NCBI GenBank assembly: GCA_030765055.1
Contig: CM060953.1
Coordinates: 101,754,963 to 101,818,962 of the forward strand
DNA length: 64,000 nt
Direction: 5' to 3'
Source: Mantis religiosa
Taxonomy: Eukaryota > Arthropoda > Insecta > Mantodea > Mantidae
The notes below the pieces were generated by a model, which was not told where the DNA came from, did no database searches, and saw nothing but the letters and a program-made list of their open reading frames with translations. Positions 43,390 through 55,049 of the stretch are shown here, in pieces; position 1 is the stretch's first letter; each line of letters begins with the position of its first letter. Both the position numbers and the translations under genes were made by a program.

Positions 43390-45270
43390 ATCATGCCACA
43401 AAGGAAGTTAAATATCACTCCTTTTGTGAGGAAAATGTATCACGCATATTTTGGGGTTAAAATTGGTGACCAGGACAAGCTCTATGCACCACACACATGC
43501 TGCAAAACATGTGCTTAAGGTCCGGGGTGCTGGAGCAAAAAGAAGCAGAAGTGTCTTGATTTTGGTGTACCTATGGTTTGGAGGGAAGGAAGAGATCATA
43601 CTACCGACTATTGTTTCTGCATGATAAATTTACAGGGTAAGTTAATATCTGATTCTCACAAATTTAATAGGTCACTTTATTAGTGCTTTTTAAATTAAAT
43701 AAAGGTATTTTAATTGAATTGTTTGGAATATATTTGCTTTTACTTTTAGGTATAAAAAAAAAAAAGAGTGTGAAATATCCAGATGTCCTGTCTGCCATAC
43801 GACCAGTGCCTCATGGGCCAGGAATTCAGATTCCAACACCACCTGAAAGTGACTTCTGGTTCAGATGATGAAATACTTGAAGAGCATACTGGGGATATTG
43901 ATGACACATATCACAACCCTTTTAGATTCATGCCAACCAAAGCCCCTAACTCAAGCTGAACTGAACAATTTGACATGAGATTTGTGCTTATCCAAAGAAT
44001 CTCTCCATTTACTAGGATCACGTCTTTGTGAAAATAGACTTAGTTCCCGGAACAACCTTTTACTGGGACCATAGTCATGAAGCAGAGTTTCATTAGTATT
44101 TCAGAAATGATGAAGCTTTTCTGGTTTACAGTCATGACATTGGTGGTCTTCTGAAGCTTTGGGTATAACATATAGCTATACTGAATGGCAGCTTTTCATA
44201 GATTCATCAAGTAGAAGTTTGAAAGTTATATTACTCTACAATCGTAACAGGATTGCTTTTGTTCCAGTGGGTCATTCAGTACAAATGAGTGAAACATACA
44301 GTAATATGGAATGTTTGTTAACTGTTATCAAGTATGGACATCACAATTGGAACATATGTGGAGACTTAAAGGTATATAATAGATAGAGTCAACATGAAAA
44401 ATTCAATGCCATGGCCGGGACTATCAAAAACCTTAGCCTATATACGGCTAGTGTGAAGAAATAATTAATTTCCATCAATTAATTAAAAAAAACTTACAGG
44501 TTTATTTTTAGCTTCATACACTGTATGCTCAATATTTTGATTTTGTAAGTATCTCATACCACACAGATACACATTAACACTATTTGTAACAGGTTTGTGG
44601 CCATACTGCTGGGTCTACAAGGTGGCTACACCAGATATCCATGCTTCCTATGCCTATGGAACAGTCAGGCAGATAAAAAGCACTACATACAACACATATG
44701 GGAAGCAAAACGTTCCCTGACACCAGGTCCACACAATATTAAGTTCAAGCTTTCGTGGATCCTCAGAAAACTCTACTTCCACTACTGTACATTAACTTGG
44801 TTTGAAATGATCCTTTATAAAGGCAGTTAACAATGAAAGTAGGGTTTTTACTTCCTTAAAACAGAAATTTTCATGTGTCAGTGAGGCCAAACTTAAGGCA
44901 GGTATTTTTTTATAGTCCTCAGATCAGGGAACTTATGAAGGATCCACAATTCGATGAGGGTATGGAGGGTACAGAGAGGAATGCCTGCTTAGCACTGAAA
45001 TACATCATAAGAAATTTTCCTGGCAACTATGGGATCCCTGATTATGGAAATGCTGTCGAGGAACTCCTGCAAAACTTCTAGTAAAGACGCACTTTCTCAG
45101 CTCACGTTTAGATTACTTCCCTGACAACTACGGAGATTATAGTAAGGAGCCAGGTGAGTGTTTCCATAAAGATATTAGAGTGATGGAAGAGAGGTACAAG
45201 GGTTGCTGGGATTGAACATGCCTGCAGATTATTTGTTGGTGCTTTAAGAGACATTCCAGATGCGAAGCAG
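43390..45270 (+). pseudogene. Pseudogene of an uncharacterised intron-containing family
   Basis: Segments in order: RKLNITPFVRKMYHAYFGVK (about 43400) with paired Cys (HTCCKTC), FGVPMVWREGRDHTTDYCFC, YPDVLSAIRPVPHGPGIQIP (43780), after a SINE-B insertion LLGLQGGYTRYPCFLCLWNS (44605), RQVFFYSPQIRELMKDPQFD (44896), and near 45100-45220 LDYFPDNYGDYSKEPGECFH followed by KDIRVMEERYKG. A GTAAGT...TTTTAG intron lies at about 43637-43750, so it is not a processed copy. Multiple Cys pairs suggest zinc binding. I recall related uncharacterised proteins in insects and Hydra; whether they belong to a transposon is unknown to me. Confidence 0.65.
44381..44487 (+). mobile_element. SINE-B fold-back derivative, loop deleted
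   Basis: GATAGAGTCAACATGAAAAA through CCATGGCCGGGA then directly CTATCAAAAACCTTAGCC and TATACGGCTAGTGTG: the inverted arm is present but the second arm is mostly lost. It interrupts the pseudogene at 43390-45270. Confidence 0.75.
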
Positions 45271-45369
45271 ATATGAAAGTCCTTGAAAAGAGCTTTTCTT
45301 CCTTATTAATGTTGTTACTGTATGATTTTATATACCTAAACTCAATTATAACTCAGTTATATTATATAA

Positions 45370-45690
45370 CTCAATTATCAGGCATTTACCAAATGAGCTG
45401 TCAGGATTGCGACAAGATATACATTGGGAAGATTAAAAGGAATCTAGGAACTAGAATGAAAGAACATTTCAGAAATATTAAATTCAAATACATGGACAAG
45501 TCTGCCGTAGCACATCACTTTTGGTCTGAGAATCACAACATAAAGCAAGAAATAGAATTCATCAAACAGGCAAAGAAACCTTTAGATCATCAGATAGCAA
45601 CATGACATCAAGCCAGATGCAGACACCGGATGCATCAGTCAACCCAGAAGTGATAGGGAAGAAGTTCCCAGAAACCAGTCTTCATTAAAA
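45370..45690 (+). pseudogene. PLE-6, GIY-YIG fragment and 3' motif
   Basis: SGIYQMSCQDCDKIYIGKIK, RMKEHFRNIKFKYMDKSAVA and HHFWSENHNIKQEIEFIKQA in the frame 45273-45605. Beyond it lies a degenerate hairpin with GAAAC (GTGATA, GGGAA / GAAG / UUCCC, A, GAAAC, 45648-45675). Confidence 0.8.
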
Positions 45691-45699
45691 AAACTTGTA

Positions 45700-45800
45700 A
45701 GTGGAGAAAAGTATATACAAGATTTACTCATTTGCCTAATTTTAGTAACAATGGCACTCCACTTTCTGAAATACTTCTTTTTATTCTATACTCTGTAGGT
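45700..45800 (-). pseudogene. Short piggyBac-like fragment
   Basis: The plus strand CCTAATTTTAGTAACAATGG ... CTGAAATACTTC nearly matches 55283-55345 inside the piggyBac remnant. On the minus strand it reads VYRIKRSISESGVPLLLKLG. Confidence 0.5.
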
Positions 45801-46738
45801 GTTTCCTTGGGGCAACAAAAAGCTCCACCTATAAGTGCATATGCCATTTACGCATGTCAACCCATCCAGGAAGACTACTGACAACCTCGGTTGCACCGCT
45901 GGTACCTAGCACACCATGCTACTAGCTATCCAGGCTAATACCAGGGAACTTTTAGGTGTCCCGCAATTCCATCTGGGCAGTTCTGCACATAGCTGCACAA
46001 CGATGGCAAATACTATCAATTGTTGTTTCTATTATTTCTATTTCTTTTATTTGTAATTTAGCACTTTTTCGCCTCTTCAATCAGTTATCTGAAACATATC
46101 TGCCATTTAATTGATGTGATCTCATTTTTGGCTCCCCTTTCTTGTTTTTTCTTCTTCCCATTTCCGATCAGATTTTTCTGTTTCTTCTATTCCCCATCTA
46201 ATAAGATCTTTATATCCTTTTTCTTCAGTTTACAATCTTCAATAAACCATTCTTTGCTTTTCTTTCTCCTACTTTATTTTATTTCTATTCGTTTCCCTGC
46301 TCATGCTAAGCCCTAAAGTTTTTCCTAAGCTATCTTTTCCTAATATTTACCATTAGTCCCCTTTCAAAACTTTTCCCCATTGTTGAATTTAGTTCTTGCA
46401 GAAAACCTTCTCTTTGTTCCACCCTCCATTTGTATACTTTTATTCTTCTTATATGCACTTTCTTTTATCTTTCTACCTGGTGTTTTCTTTTTAATTTCAA
46501 ATTTATGTCTGTTATTAGTGGAAAATATTACAACCTGGTATAAATTTGTTAATTTAAAGTTACTTAATTGGATTTATTATAACTTTACCATAACACAATG
46601 AATTACTCTTTGACTGTATTTAAAAAGGTTTTGTTACCATGGCTGCGAAGCAGATGCTTATGGTAGTAGAGGGATTGGCACATGCTATCCTAACCTGCTA
46701 CCTAGCAATTCTTTTGCTGAACGACCGGAAAACACAAT
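45801..46738. other. Spacer, T-rich at 46020-46600
   Basis: Pyrimidine-rich DNA without a recognisable gene. Confidence 0.4.
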
Positions 46739-47059
46739 GCATAAAAACTAAGCAATTGCTTTTGCTTCAAATCTGTAGCAAAATCTAGCTATTGCTTCGA
46801 TACATATGCATAATACTATCTAGCAATTGCTTTTGCTTTAGCAAAAGCTAGATCATGTAGACCAGGTTAAGCAAAAGCTATGATGGATAGCAACTGCTAG
46901 AAATGGTATGCATAACACCTAGGAATTGCTTTTGATTCATAGCAATAGCTATGAAAAACTGAAGGCTGCCTCAGTTCTGTCTTTGTTAGCTTAGCAAAAG
47001 GTTTATCGCAAGCAGAAATAGCTGTGTTTATGAGTATTCAGGAAAGAAAGGTCTACAAA

Positions 47060-48045
47060 CAAAGAGGAGCCCCGAAGAACGGGATTTCAAAAGGTTATAT
47101 AGATTTAGCAGTGAAAATGTTACATGGTTAAGTGATTTTGTGAGAGAAAATCACGAAACGCATGGCAGAGCTTTGAGTAGTCAGCAGAAAATGAGGACTT
47201 TCTTAAGATACGTTGGAGATCTGGATTTCCTGCTTGGAGTTGGAGAAGACTCAGCCTGCGGTGCCTCATGGAGCAAAAGCGGGCGTTAAATACTACAAAA
47301 ATAATCCCAGCTAGGCATACACCAGAGTACAGTGTCAAGAACTGTCACATACGTAGCAAGCAAAATAGTTGAAAAAACTCGTCTTTGGATGTCGTTTCCT
47401 TCAGATCAACAGAGTATGCACGATGCTAAACTTCAGTAGCAGAGGAAGTACCATTTCCCATTTGCAGTTGGTGTTCTCGACTGTACACATATGAAGATTC
47501 CAAAACCAAACCATCATGGATGAATATGTTAACCCAAAGAATGTGCTTCTATAAATGTACAAGCTACATGTAATGCCGAGGAATATTTCACCAGTGTTGA
47601 TATTCAGTGGCCTGGGTCAGTGCATGACTCATGCATACGGCGTAATAGTGCAGCCTGGGCAGTGATGAAGAGAAGCAGAAACACTGTGTTGATAGCACAT
47701 GAGGGCTACAGAGTGGCACCTTGGTTAATGGCTCCTCACAATCTTGTTACATCACAAGAAATTGCATTTAACAGACTCTTAAAAGTAGGACGCTGTATAA
47801 TTGAGCACTGTTTTGGACAGTTAAAGAAAAGATTTCCAATTCTTCATTATGGGGTAAGACTCAATTTAGTACACACACCAACACTTATAAAAAGTTGTTC
47901 CGTCCTACATAATGTGTCTAAGTACTTGCTTGATGATTATGATTTCGACAACCTTGATGGTGATGAAGGTGATTTTGAAAATGTAAATGGTATTGAAAAT
48001 ATTGGCGACGATGCTGCAGTACGTACAGAAGGGTTGAGAAAATGA
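47060..48045 (+). pseudogene. Harbinger DDE transposase (HARBI1-like)
   Basis: Segments: EERDFKRLYRFSSENVTWLS, ALSSQQKMRTFLRYVGDLDF, HQSTVSRTVTYVASKIVEKT, FAVGVLDCTHMKIPKP (first catalytic Asp), DIQWPGSVHDSCI (second Asp), and RCIIEHCFGQLKKRFPILHY (catalytic Glu) in the open frame 47620-48045. The acidic tail DEGDFENVNGIENIGDD is usual. Stops and frameshifts lie between the pieces in the N-terminal half, so it is inactive, though the C-terminal 141 codons are open. Confidence 0.85.
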
Positions 48046-48184
48046 AATGAAATTGCTGAAATTATACATAATTTTAAATCAATTATTCAGTTAAAACAGA
48101 AATACAAAATACAAAAATATCTGAAAATGTTACACATGTATGTATTTAAATAAAGTGTAATTATATGGTAGTTTTAAGGGGTAG

Positions 48185-48442
48185 TTATTCTTGTTTTTTA
48201 GAAGTTCTAATTTTTTGGAAAAATACCCTATTTGTACTCTTGTTAAGCTGTTCACTGATCAGTAGCCTCTGGTACTCGGGGGGTGGAAGACCTCTACTTT
48301 CCTCTGTTTCAAAATCACATATACACTGATGTTTTGTAGGGCTCTCGGGCCTGCTTTGTGGTACTACTGGTGTTAAAGAAGGACCCTCTTTCCCTGGCAT
48401 ACCTCCCTCACATGCACCTGTGCCACTAAAAAACACCTGCAA
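48185..48442 (-). pseudogene. Probable C-terminal exon of the Harbinger partner protein
   Basis: 85-codon minus frame with a Gly/Pro/Ser-rich stretch and a basic end (FFQKIRTSKKQE). It lies convergent with the transposase and inside the element. Assigned by position only. Confidence 0.4.
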
Positions 48443-48517
48443 AATGTGATTCCTTACCTTTTAAATTTTATAGTATATGCAACATGTAATGAAATTGAAA
48501 CACATTTATATGAGGAA

Positions 48518-48764
48518 CTTTTTTTGTTGTTGTAATTTCCGTCCTCCAATGTTAAGTCATATCGGATGATGAATGAAACGGGTGAAATGATGCTCAAATG
48601 AGTCCAGGGTTCATGGAGCTTAGAGTTATCTGACATTCGTCTACCAGGATAAGGGAAAACCCCGGACAAAACCTTATACAGGTAACTCATCCTAACCAAG
48701 ATTCGAACTCGGGACCCCTTGAACGTGAGGCAGACATGCTACCATCTATGCTACCGGGGTGGGC
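48518..48764 (-). mobile_element. SINE-A copy in Harbinger with TSD
   Basis: Full reverse copy: GTCCTCCAATGTTAAGTCAT, the body, AAGATTCGAACTCGGGACCC (B box) and ATGCTACCATCTATGCTACC (A-box side). TSD ATGAGGAA at 48510-48517 and 48765-48772. It is among the least diverged copies. Confidence 0.9.
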
Positions 48765-48774
48765 ATGAGGAATA

Positions 48775-49285
48775 TTATTTCAAAATCTCAGCTGCAATCT
48801 TGTTTAAGGTTGAATTATTATCTGATGACATAAGCGAAAACAGTTGTTGCTGCCAATGATTCAGTTTAATCGTTTTGTTTCCTGTTGCCTTTGCATCTTC
48901 TTTTTTACTAAAGCTTTCATGATTTTCTTGTAATTTGTTTTGAATTCATCCTTTTGCCACAAAGTTGCTCAGTTTCTGTAATTGCCTGTCCAATCGCTAT
49001 CTCCTTTTCTTGTTTTATTTTGGGAACTTGAGATCTGTTTAACAACACTTGCTTGTCTTTAATCACTCTCACAAACATGTCATTAAACTTGTTGTCTGCT
49101 TCCGTATCAGAACTATCTGATGACCTATTACAGAATTTAATGAAACAGCATTCAAAAGCACACACCAATATGCACAATACATGTATACAAACTATGTACA
49201 GTTTGTCCACTTTCATGATGTAGCAAAATATGCGCATGTATGCTAAGAGATTATCACTTGCAGTGGCCTGGTAGGCGGCAAGCAA
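48775..49285 (-). pseudogene. Harbinger Myb/SANT-like partner protein
   Basis: Minus frame: RSSDSSDTEADNKFNDMFVR, VLLNRSQVPKIKQEKEIAIG, QLCGKRMNSKQITRK, then in a shifted frame KTIKLNHWQQQLFSLMSSDN and NKIAAEILK to a stop near 48774. Lys-rich helix pattern and acidic linker fit the Myb/SANT-like DNA-binding protein that helps Harbinger transposase. One frameshift near 48915. Confidence 0.55.
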
Positions 49286-49359
49286 TTACTAGGTATGGGT
49301 AGCAAATGTGTTCAAGCAAAAGCAATTGCTGGGTTTTATGCTTACCACCCAACAGCTAT

Positions 49360-49470
49360 TGTGGACAGTAACTCAGTGAGACAGTACTGGATATAGATGG
49401 GTTGACAGTTCAGTTGTGAATGCATTCGATGGATCAGTTGTGTTTTTCCTGAAGTACACAACAATGACTT
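49360..49470 (+). repeat. Dispersed repeat, copy 1
   Basis: The GACAGTTCAGTTGTGAATGC ... GATGGATCAGTTGTGTTT segment recurs at 52690-52800 with scattered mismatches. Origin unknown. Confidence 0.6.
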
Positions 49471-49679
49471 AAATGTCATTAGCACTATGTTAAATACTAT
49501 AGATTAGTTGTATTTATTCTGAGTGTGTGTAACAGTAACTTATATGAAACATAATGCTATACTAAATGCTTAGAAAATGAATTAAGTGTGATTAGTAGTA
49601 ACTAGCGCTCTCATTTGTTATACTTGTCAGGATATAAAAGCACAATGGAAACAATGCTCACAAATTTACTGGCTAGTAT

Positions 49680-50350
49680 GGAGAAAATGAAATTCGAAAT
49701 GGAGAAAATATAATTCAGAATTTTCAAGATGAGAAGAAAAATAATAAGGATGAACTCAGTGATGATTCAATGACAGAATGAAGAGCATTAAGGACAAAAT
49801 GAAGACATATATCTGAGTCGAAGATTGAGCAGCTGGAATTGCTGGAATAAAGAAAAATGTGGAAGAACTTGACAGACCTTGGTCAACACTTTAATGCACT
49901 GAAAGGCATCAAGGAATGGTTTACTGTAAGGTAAATGGCAGTGCCAAGGGCTTGAATGCCATGATGGAAGAAATATTCAGCAAGAGGCTCAAGGACTCAT
50001 TGAGGTACCAGAATGAGACACAACATTCGTGCACAAGCCACTCAAATAAGATGAGCTGTCAAACTTCAAAGCCTTCTGTCGATAACTCGTACATGTTGCC
50101 AACAACCAATGTACAGTGAAAGAGAAAGCTGCACAGCTGATAGCCAGGCTTCGGGGAAAGGTGCAGAAATTCCGAACATGAATCTGACATAGTAAAGAGT
50201 GGAGACATTAGACAGGCTTTTGCAAACCGGTTCAAAACCACCATCTGGCTGCTGTCTATCACAGTCAGCTCAAGTTGAGGCTGCACCAGCCAGGGAAAAT
50301 GCTGCAGTAGTTGGTCCTGGTGATTGAATAGTTGGAAAATAAAGTTCTAG
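49680..50350 (+). pseudogene. Degraded Gypsy gag region
   Basis: Fragments such as EKMKFEMEK and CTVKEKAAQLIARLRGKVQK resemble the gag helical segment (W-x-x-x-EKA-x-x-L-x-x-x-LRG-x-A). Heavily broken. Confidence 0.45.
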
Positions 50351-50759
50351 TGAATCTTTTTCACATGTTTCAGGAAGGTGCTTACTCCTTTGTCGACAGG
50401 GTGAGCAACGCTGAGATATTCAGCACCGATCAGCAAGGCACTGACGTTCACACCAGGGATGGAGGGGGCCAATAATTATTGCTGCAGCATAGATCTGCTT
50501 TGGTGTTCTGTACGTCCGGAACCGGTGATCATCCCAGGACGTCGATCTTCCCAGTGGTGGCCAAGATCTATCGGTATGTGACAGGAATATAGCCACATGA
50601 GTCAAATGGCGACCGACTGTCCACAACCAAGCCGATGGGAATTAAGCGATATATACCGCAAATGCATCAACCAGAATATGTTATGAAGGACTTTCAACGA
50701 CTAACATGATGAGCCGACAGGAAACTAGCTGGAACCGACATGGTGTGGTGCACTGGGGT

Positions 50760-51400
50760 GATCAGATTCGAGTAGGGAAAGGCTTGCTATCAAGGATACC
50801 AGATCGGTCCTAAAAAATAATGACTATCAGTTGACACCTTGCCTGTGGCGGCCTTGCTGTAGTTGATCTTGGGATGCAGCATTGTAAACCTGTGGTGTTC
50901 TTCATGAGGGTGGCTGAGGAAGTGACAAGAGGTTCCTGTGAATTGGACAAGACAAGGTAACATTCTGAAGCTCCAATGAACTGAGTTCCGCAGAGTAATC
51001 CTAGCGGAAGATGCTGCTGACCCGCCAGAAGTAAGGTGGCTGTAAAGGGTCACCAGGAACCCTGCAAAAATGGAAATGTGTGTGAAGCATCTTCACAAAG
51101 TTTAAAGGATGACCCGTAAACACACCAGGTGGCAAGTGCCCAGATAGAGACCCATCCCCAGGATGGCATACATCGTCCTGGCCGGAACAAAGGGCTGTGC
51201 TTCAAGTCCCAGCTACCAGGGCAAAGACTGTACTACATGGAGAAGACGAATAACGTAATCTACCACATCCAGAAGCTTCCCGTGAAGATGTTGGGGTGCA
51301 TTTGGACCATCTGGTCTGCTATCATGTTCCTGGTCAAGACTACCAGCCCTGAGGGACCAGTATTACCGCAGCAGCGACGCTAGTTGCCTAGTAGGAGGAA
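50760..51400 (+). pseudogene. Degraded Gypsy protease/integrase pieces
   Basis: RNKGLCFKSQLPGQRLYYME and KTNNVIYHIQKLPVKMLGCI correspond to the integrase C-terminus of the Gypsy element at 61.7 kb (WQGPYRVIKRINDVVYSI). The LTR at 51400-51690 follows in the expected order. Confidence 0.6.
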
Positions 51401-51690
51401 TTGGGGTGCTGAGGCCTGATCCCCTGCCTGCCGGATCGAACTGGTCTTCCTGTCAATCAACAGCTGTGAAAAACAATGTCATTGGGTGCGGTATTGCGAT
51501 TCTAAGAGGATTCCTTTTGGCAAGGTCCAGAAGCATAATTTTAGAGAACTTTCTGCCTTGTAACTCGTACTATATAAGGAGCTCGCTGGTGCTCAACTGG
51601 CAATAGGGTGCTTTAGGCATAGCATCCTGTCTTCCTTCAGAGCAGTAACTTACTACCATCCCAATCACAACACCCCATTCTTAACCCATC
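51400..51690 (+). mobile_element. Gypsy-type LTR, third subfamily
   Basis: TATA-like ACTATATAAGGAGCTCGCTG near 51569 and the downstream segment CAATAGGGTGCTTTAGGCAT. A reverse fragment with the same sequence (CTGGCAATAGGATGCATTAG) lies at 52985-53135. Confidence 0.6.
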
Positions 51691-52684
51691 ATAAATGAAA
51701 GAAAATTCTTCCTGTGGTTAAACCAAATCCTGGGTGGACACGCAGCTAACATCTTCGGGCTGAACACAGCCTGTCAGTACCTCGTCGTCGAGGTCAACTG
51801 GCAGTTACCCTCCCCATACGCCGCCCTTGGGTAGCACTGAGACTACAAGTGGCACCGCATGCCACACAATGACTTCGGCGTTTTAGTAGATCAGTGTCCC
51901 ACTGTGCGAATACAGACTACAAGCGTGGGAAAATAGAATGACCAGATTGCACGTCGAGAATGAGGACATGAGCACAGTGGACGGTAACTGCTTCACTGTA
52001 CCCAATGCTGGAGTCAGGGATGTTAAGTTACAGCTCTTCCGGACCTCATAATTCTCTTTATCTTATACACCTACAAGACATGGGAAATGGCCACAGAAAG
52101 TTGGTTGTTATAGCTACAAGGAGTTCTGTTAGTACTACGGGTATGAGACTAGTTTATGAAGCCTCATCTCTTTCATGCATGGAGGATAAAATTGCCCAGG
52201 AGGGTAGCAACATTCCGTGAGCCATTACCAACACACCAAAGCATCCAGATTAGGTCTCTTAGACATTATGAACACAGCAGACGCCGCTTCAGGTTATATC
52301 GGGTATCTCGCATGGCTTGCAGATATTCCTGATAAAGTGAGCTTTGCATAATCCTACAATGAGCTGATTGATCTTAAATTCTACTCCACATCTAACACAA
52401 TACATTTATTAATCCACATATCAGGGTGCACAAGCTTTGCATCTTGTTTTCCTGGCATTGAGGAGCAGCTTGTTATCTCATCTACCTACTACATATTTAA
52501 AATAAAATAAAAAATATCCTTCCTAACCTATTCATCTAATAACTTATAATCATCTATAATGATCAATAACCTGCTCATCTAATCTACTCATACTACTAAT
52601 TTCAGTAAAACACTGCTGAGGATGCAGCAAAGCCATTCAAGCTTAAACCAGTCTGCTAGCAACCAAGGACAGACAGAACCGGCA
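51691..52684. other. Low-identity retroelement debris
   Basis: Contains AACTGGCAGTTACCCTC, shared with 53110, and other GC-richer pieces that look retroelement-derived but cannot be assigned. Confidence 0.3.
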
Positions 52685-52689
52685 ATTCT

Positions 52690-52800
52690 TTTAATGGTAT
52701 TCAGCGAGACAGCATATTGTGTGGTTGAGCTGTGATACAGCAGTGACAGTTCACTTGAGAATAGATTCAATGGATCAGTTGTGTTTATTCTAAGTGTATA
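52690..52800 (+). repeat. Dispersed repeat, copy 2
   Basis: See 49360-49470. Followed by a G17 run at 52845-52861. Confidence 0.6.
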
Positions 52801-52984
52801 CAGGGTGTCCCACCTAAAACCGCAACCTCAAATATCTGCAAAATGGGGGGGGGGGGGGGGGTGAAAATTCCAAATGACCAAGAATGTACCTATGTCAGGA
52901 TTCACACAATGAGAAGGTATGCACAATCCATACAGGTAAACAAAAAACACATTCAACACCAAGTAGCCTTTTTTCAAATGGATG

Positions 52985-53135
52985 GTAGAATATTGCGAGG
53001 TAGTAAGTTACTCCTCTGAAGGAAGACAGGATGCTATGCCTAATGCATCCTATTGCCAGTTGTGTGCTTAACTGTACAATGTCGCACGCAATGCATTGGC
53101 TAGTAGTCGAGGTCAACTGGCAGTTACCCTCATAC
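52985..53135 (-). mobile_element. Gypsy-type LTR fragment (reverse)
   Basis: The reverse complement matches 51590-51650: GCATAGCATCCTGTCTTCCT and the CAACTGGCAATAGG block. Confidence 0.7.
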
Positions 53136-54720
53136 ACCACTGTAAGAAAGATAGTGTGTATCAAAAACTGCATTTTGACACTTTATATTTTATAACAATT
53201 TATTTACACATGCCCATTCATTCATACAGTACTATACGCTGGTACTGAGAAAGGTCTACTACAAGGAAAAATTCTCAGGAAGGGCATTACAAACTCCTTT
53301 GTTATTTGAAAGAAGTGTTTTTATTATGGTTTCCCTTAAACAGGGAAAGCAAAAAGAGATAGTGCAATATACCACCCGGCCTAAGTAAACTTTAAGGCTT
53401 GTTATGAATGCTTAATGAATGGCTTCTATAAATTCGCAAACTTGTTGATCGAAGCATTTCTTTCATGCTTGGTGCTCAAATCATCTTATTTTTCCATTCC
53501 AAACCCTGATTTACATTTGCCCACTGTGTGCAAGATTACTGCACTTCCTTGCAATAAGAAACTACTTGGCCCAATTCACACCTTTTGGGAAGGGAGTTTT
53601 AAAATACATTTACTATGAAAACCATTGACTTATTCTCAAAGTTTATGTGCAAGTTATTTATGATTTAGTGATGTAAAGTGTTTCAAGGACTGACTCAAAA
53701 CTAAATTCACCATATATTGTAATTTTATATCTTCTATTTGCTATAATTAGACATCTTAGGATTAAAAACTATTGAACAGTCACTTGTAGGGGTAAAATAG
53801 GCACTTTTAGGCACAACACAACTTGCACAGAAGCTGTAATTTTACACTCAATGTGAACATAGGTGACTGGGCTTTGATTATCTCTTCAGACAAAACTAGG
53901 CATAAAACTTAAAATCTGAGGTCAAATCATTACATATTGTGTGTTTGTCCCAGCACATAAAATACCTACTTTTCCAGCTTCAGGCGGCAGTCTTCCGCAG
54001 ATGGGTTTGGATCCCTCCAGCTTTTCTGCATGCTGGTTTTGCGGACTTGTCTTCCGAGGATGACTACTTTGGATCGGAAAGTCAGTAGCTGTTCTCGTGT
54101 CAGCATATATATCAGCTATGGTGAGTCTCTCTGTTACCTCTTTTTAGTTTTTGTCTTAAATTCTGTCGTTTCATGGTCAACTCTGACTGTGTGTTGTTGA
54201 GCATATACATCATTTTTAACAGGCCAAAAAGCTTAAGTCAAGGGGTCAGAAGATGGCTAAGATTGTGTCATTTTTAATTCAGTGGGTGTGCTCGGTGTGT
54301 CCTAGCTAGTATATCATATGTATATGGGTAAATGGGGTACTTTAATATGCTGATTTTGTTACTTGTTCCTGGATGTAGTAAAATGTTACTTACGGAATAT
54401 GGGTGGACATTTGCTCTTTAAATTTAGTGCATTTACTGCATGGTTGCTAGATAGCATATATATATATATATATATATGTTGGTAAATGGGGGATCTTTAA
54501 ATTTTCAGTTATAATTTCAGATGTGTTCACTTACTGTTTACATCTGCGATTCAGGTAAATAATTCATGTAATTCATATATTTATTAGTGAATGTAATGAG
54601 ATGTACCTTGACTTTTCCTGTGCTATATTTATATATGTACTGTATTTGACTGCCATTTATTTATTCCATTGCTTTTAGGGCTGTTCTCTGTGTAAAATTT
54701 TAACAGATTTTATATTAAAG
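53136..54720. other. AT-rich spacer
   Basis: No supported gene. A TA tract lies at about 54455-54477, and GGTAAATGGGG occurs twice (about 54325 and 54480). Confidence 0.4.
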
Positions 54721-55049
54721 TTAAATTGTTTACCCTCGAATAGTTGCGTGATGTTTTGTGACATGAGTGGTTGCGTGGACTACATATGTAGCCTGTATAA
54801 AATTTACTTTATGCATTGTTTATAATTGTTTTAATAACCTCCTGGGATATTCCTTCATTTCTTTATAGTGTTTACTTGCATTCCAATTGAGTTTTATGAA
54901 ATGATTCAAGATAATATTTGGTGTTGAATTAAATTATACTATGTGTCGTCTAAAATACGGTAAACTCGTTTGAAGTGTTCCTTTACATTCCGGAATCATA
55001 TTAATCAAGTTAATAACAGTGAAAACAACAATATCTGATGCAGAATGAA

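Larger units (their letters stand above)
46739..49341 (+). mobile_element. PIF/Harbinger DNA transposon
   Basis: Ends carry matching inverted sequence: left GCATAAAAACTAAGCAATTG, right (complement) GCATAAAACCCAGCAATTGC. Several internal AGCAATTGCTTTTGCTT subterminal repeats lie in the left 250 bp. Inside are a DDE transposase (+) and a Myb/SANT-like frame (-), the two-gene layout of Harbinger elements. The exact 3-bp TSD is unclear. A SINE-A sits inside at 48518-48764. Confidence 0.75.

Noticed and set aside
48823..48845. CTGATGA followed by GAAAA, resembling a hammerhead core
   Set aside because: The intervening bases cannot form stem II, and no stem I pairing is present; it lies in the Myb-like partner region.
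52796..52861. ACAGGGTGTCCCACCTAAAA as a transposon terminal repeat
   Set aside because: The motif is suggestive of insect repeat ends, but no matching inverted end or coding region was found nearby.
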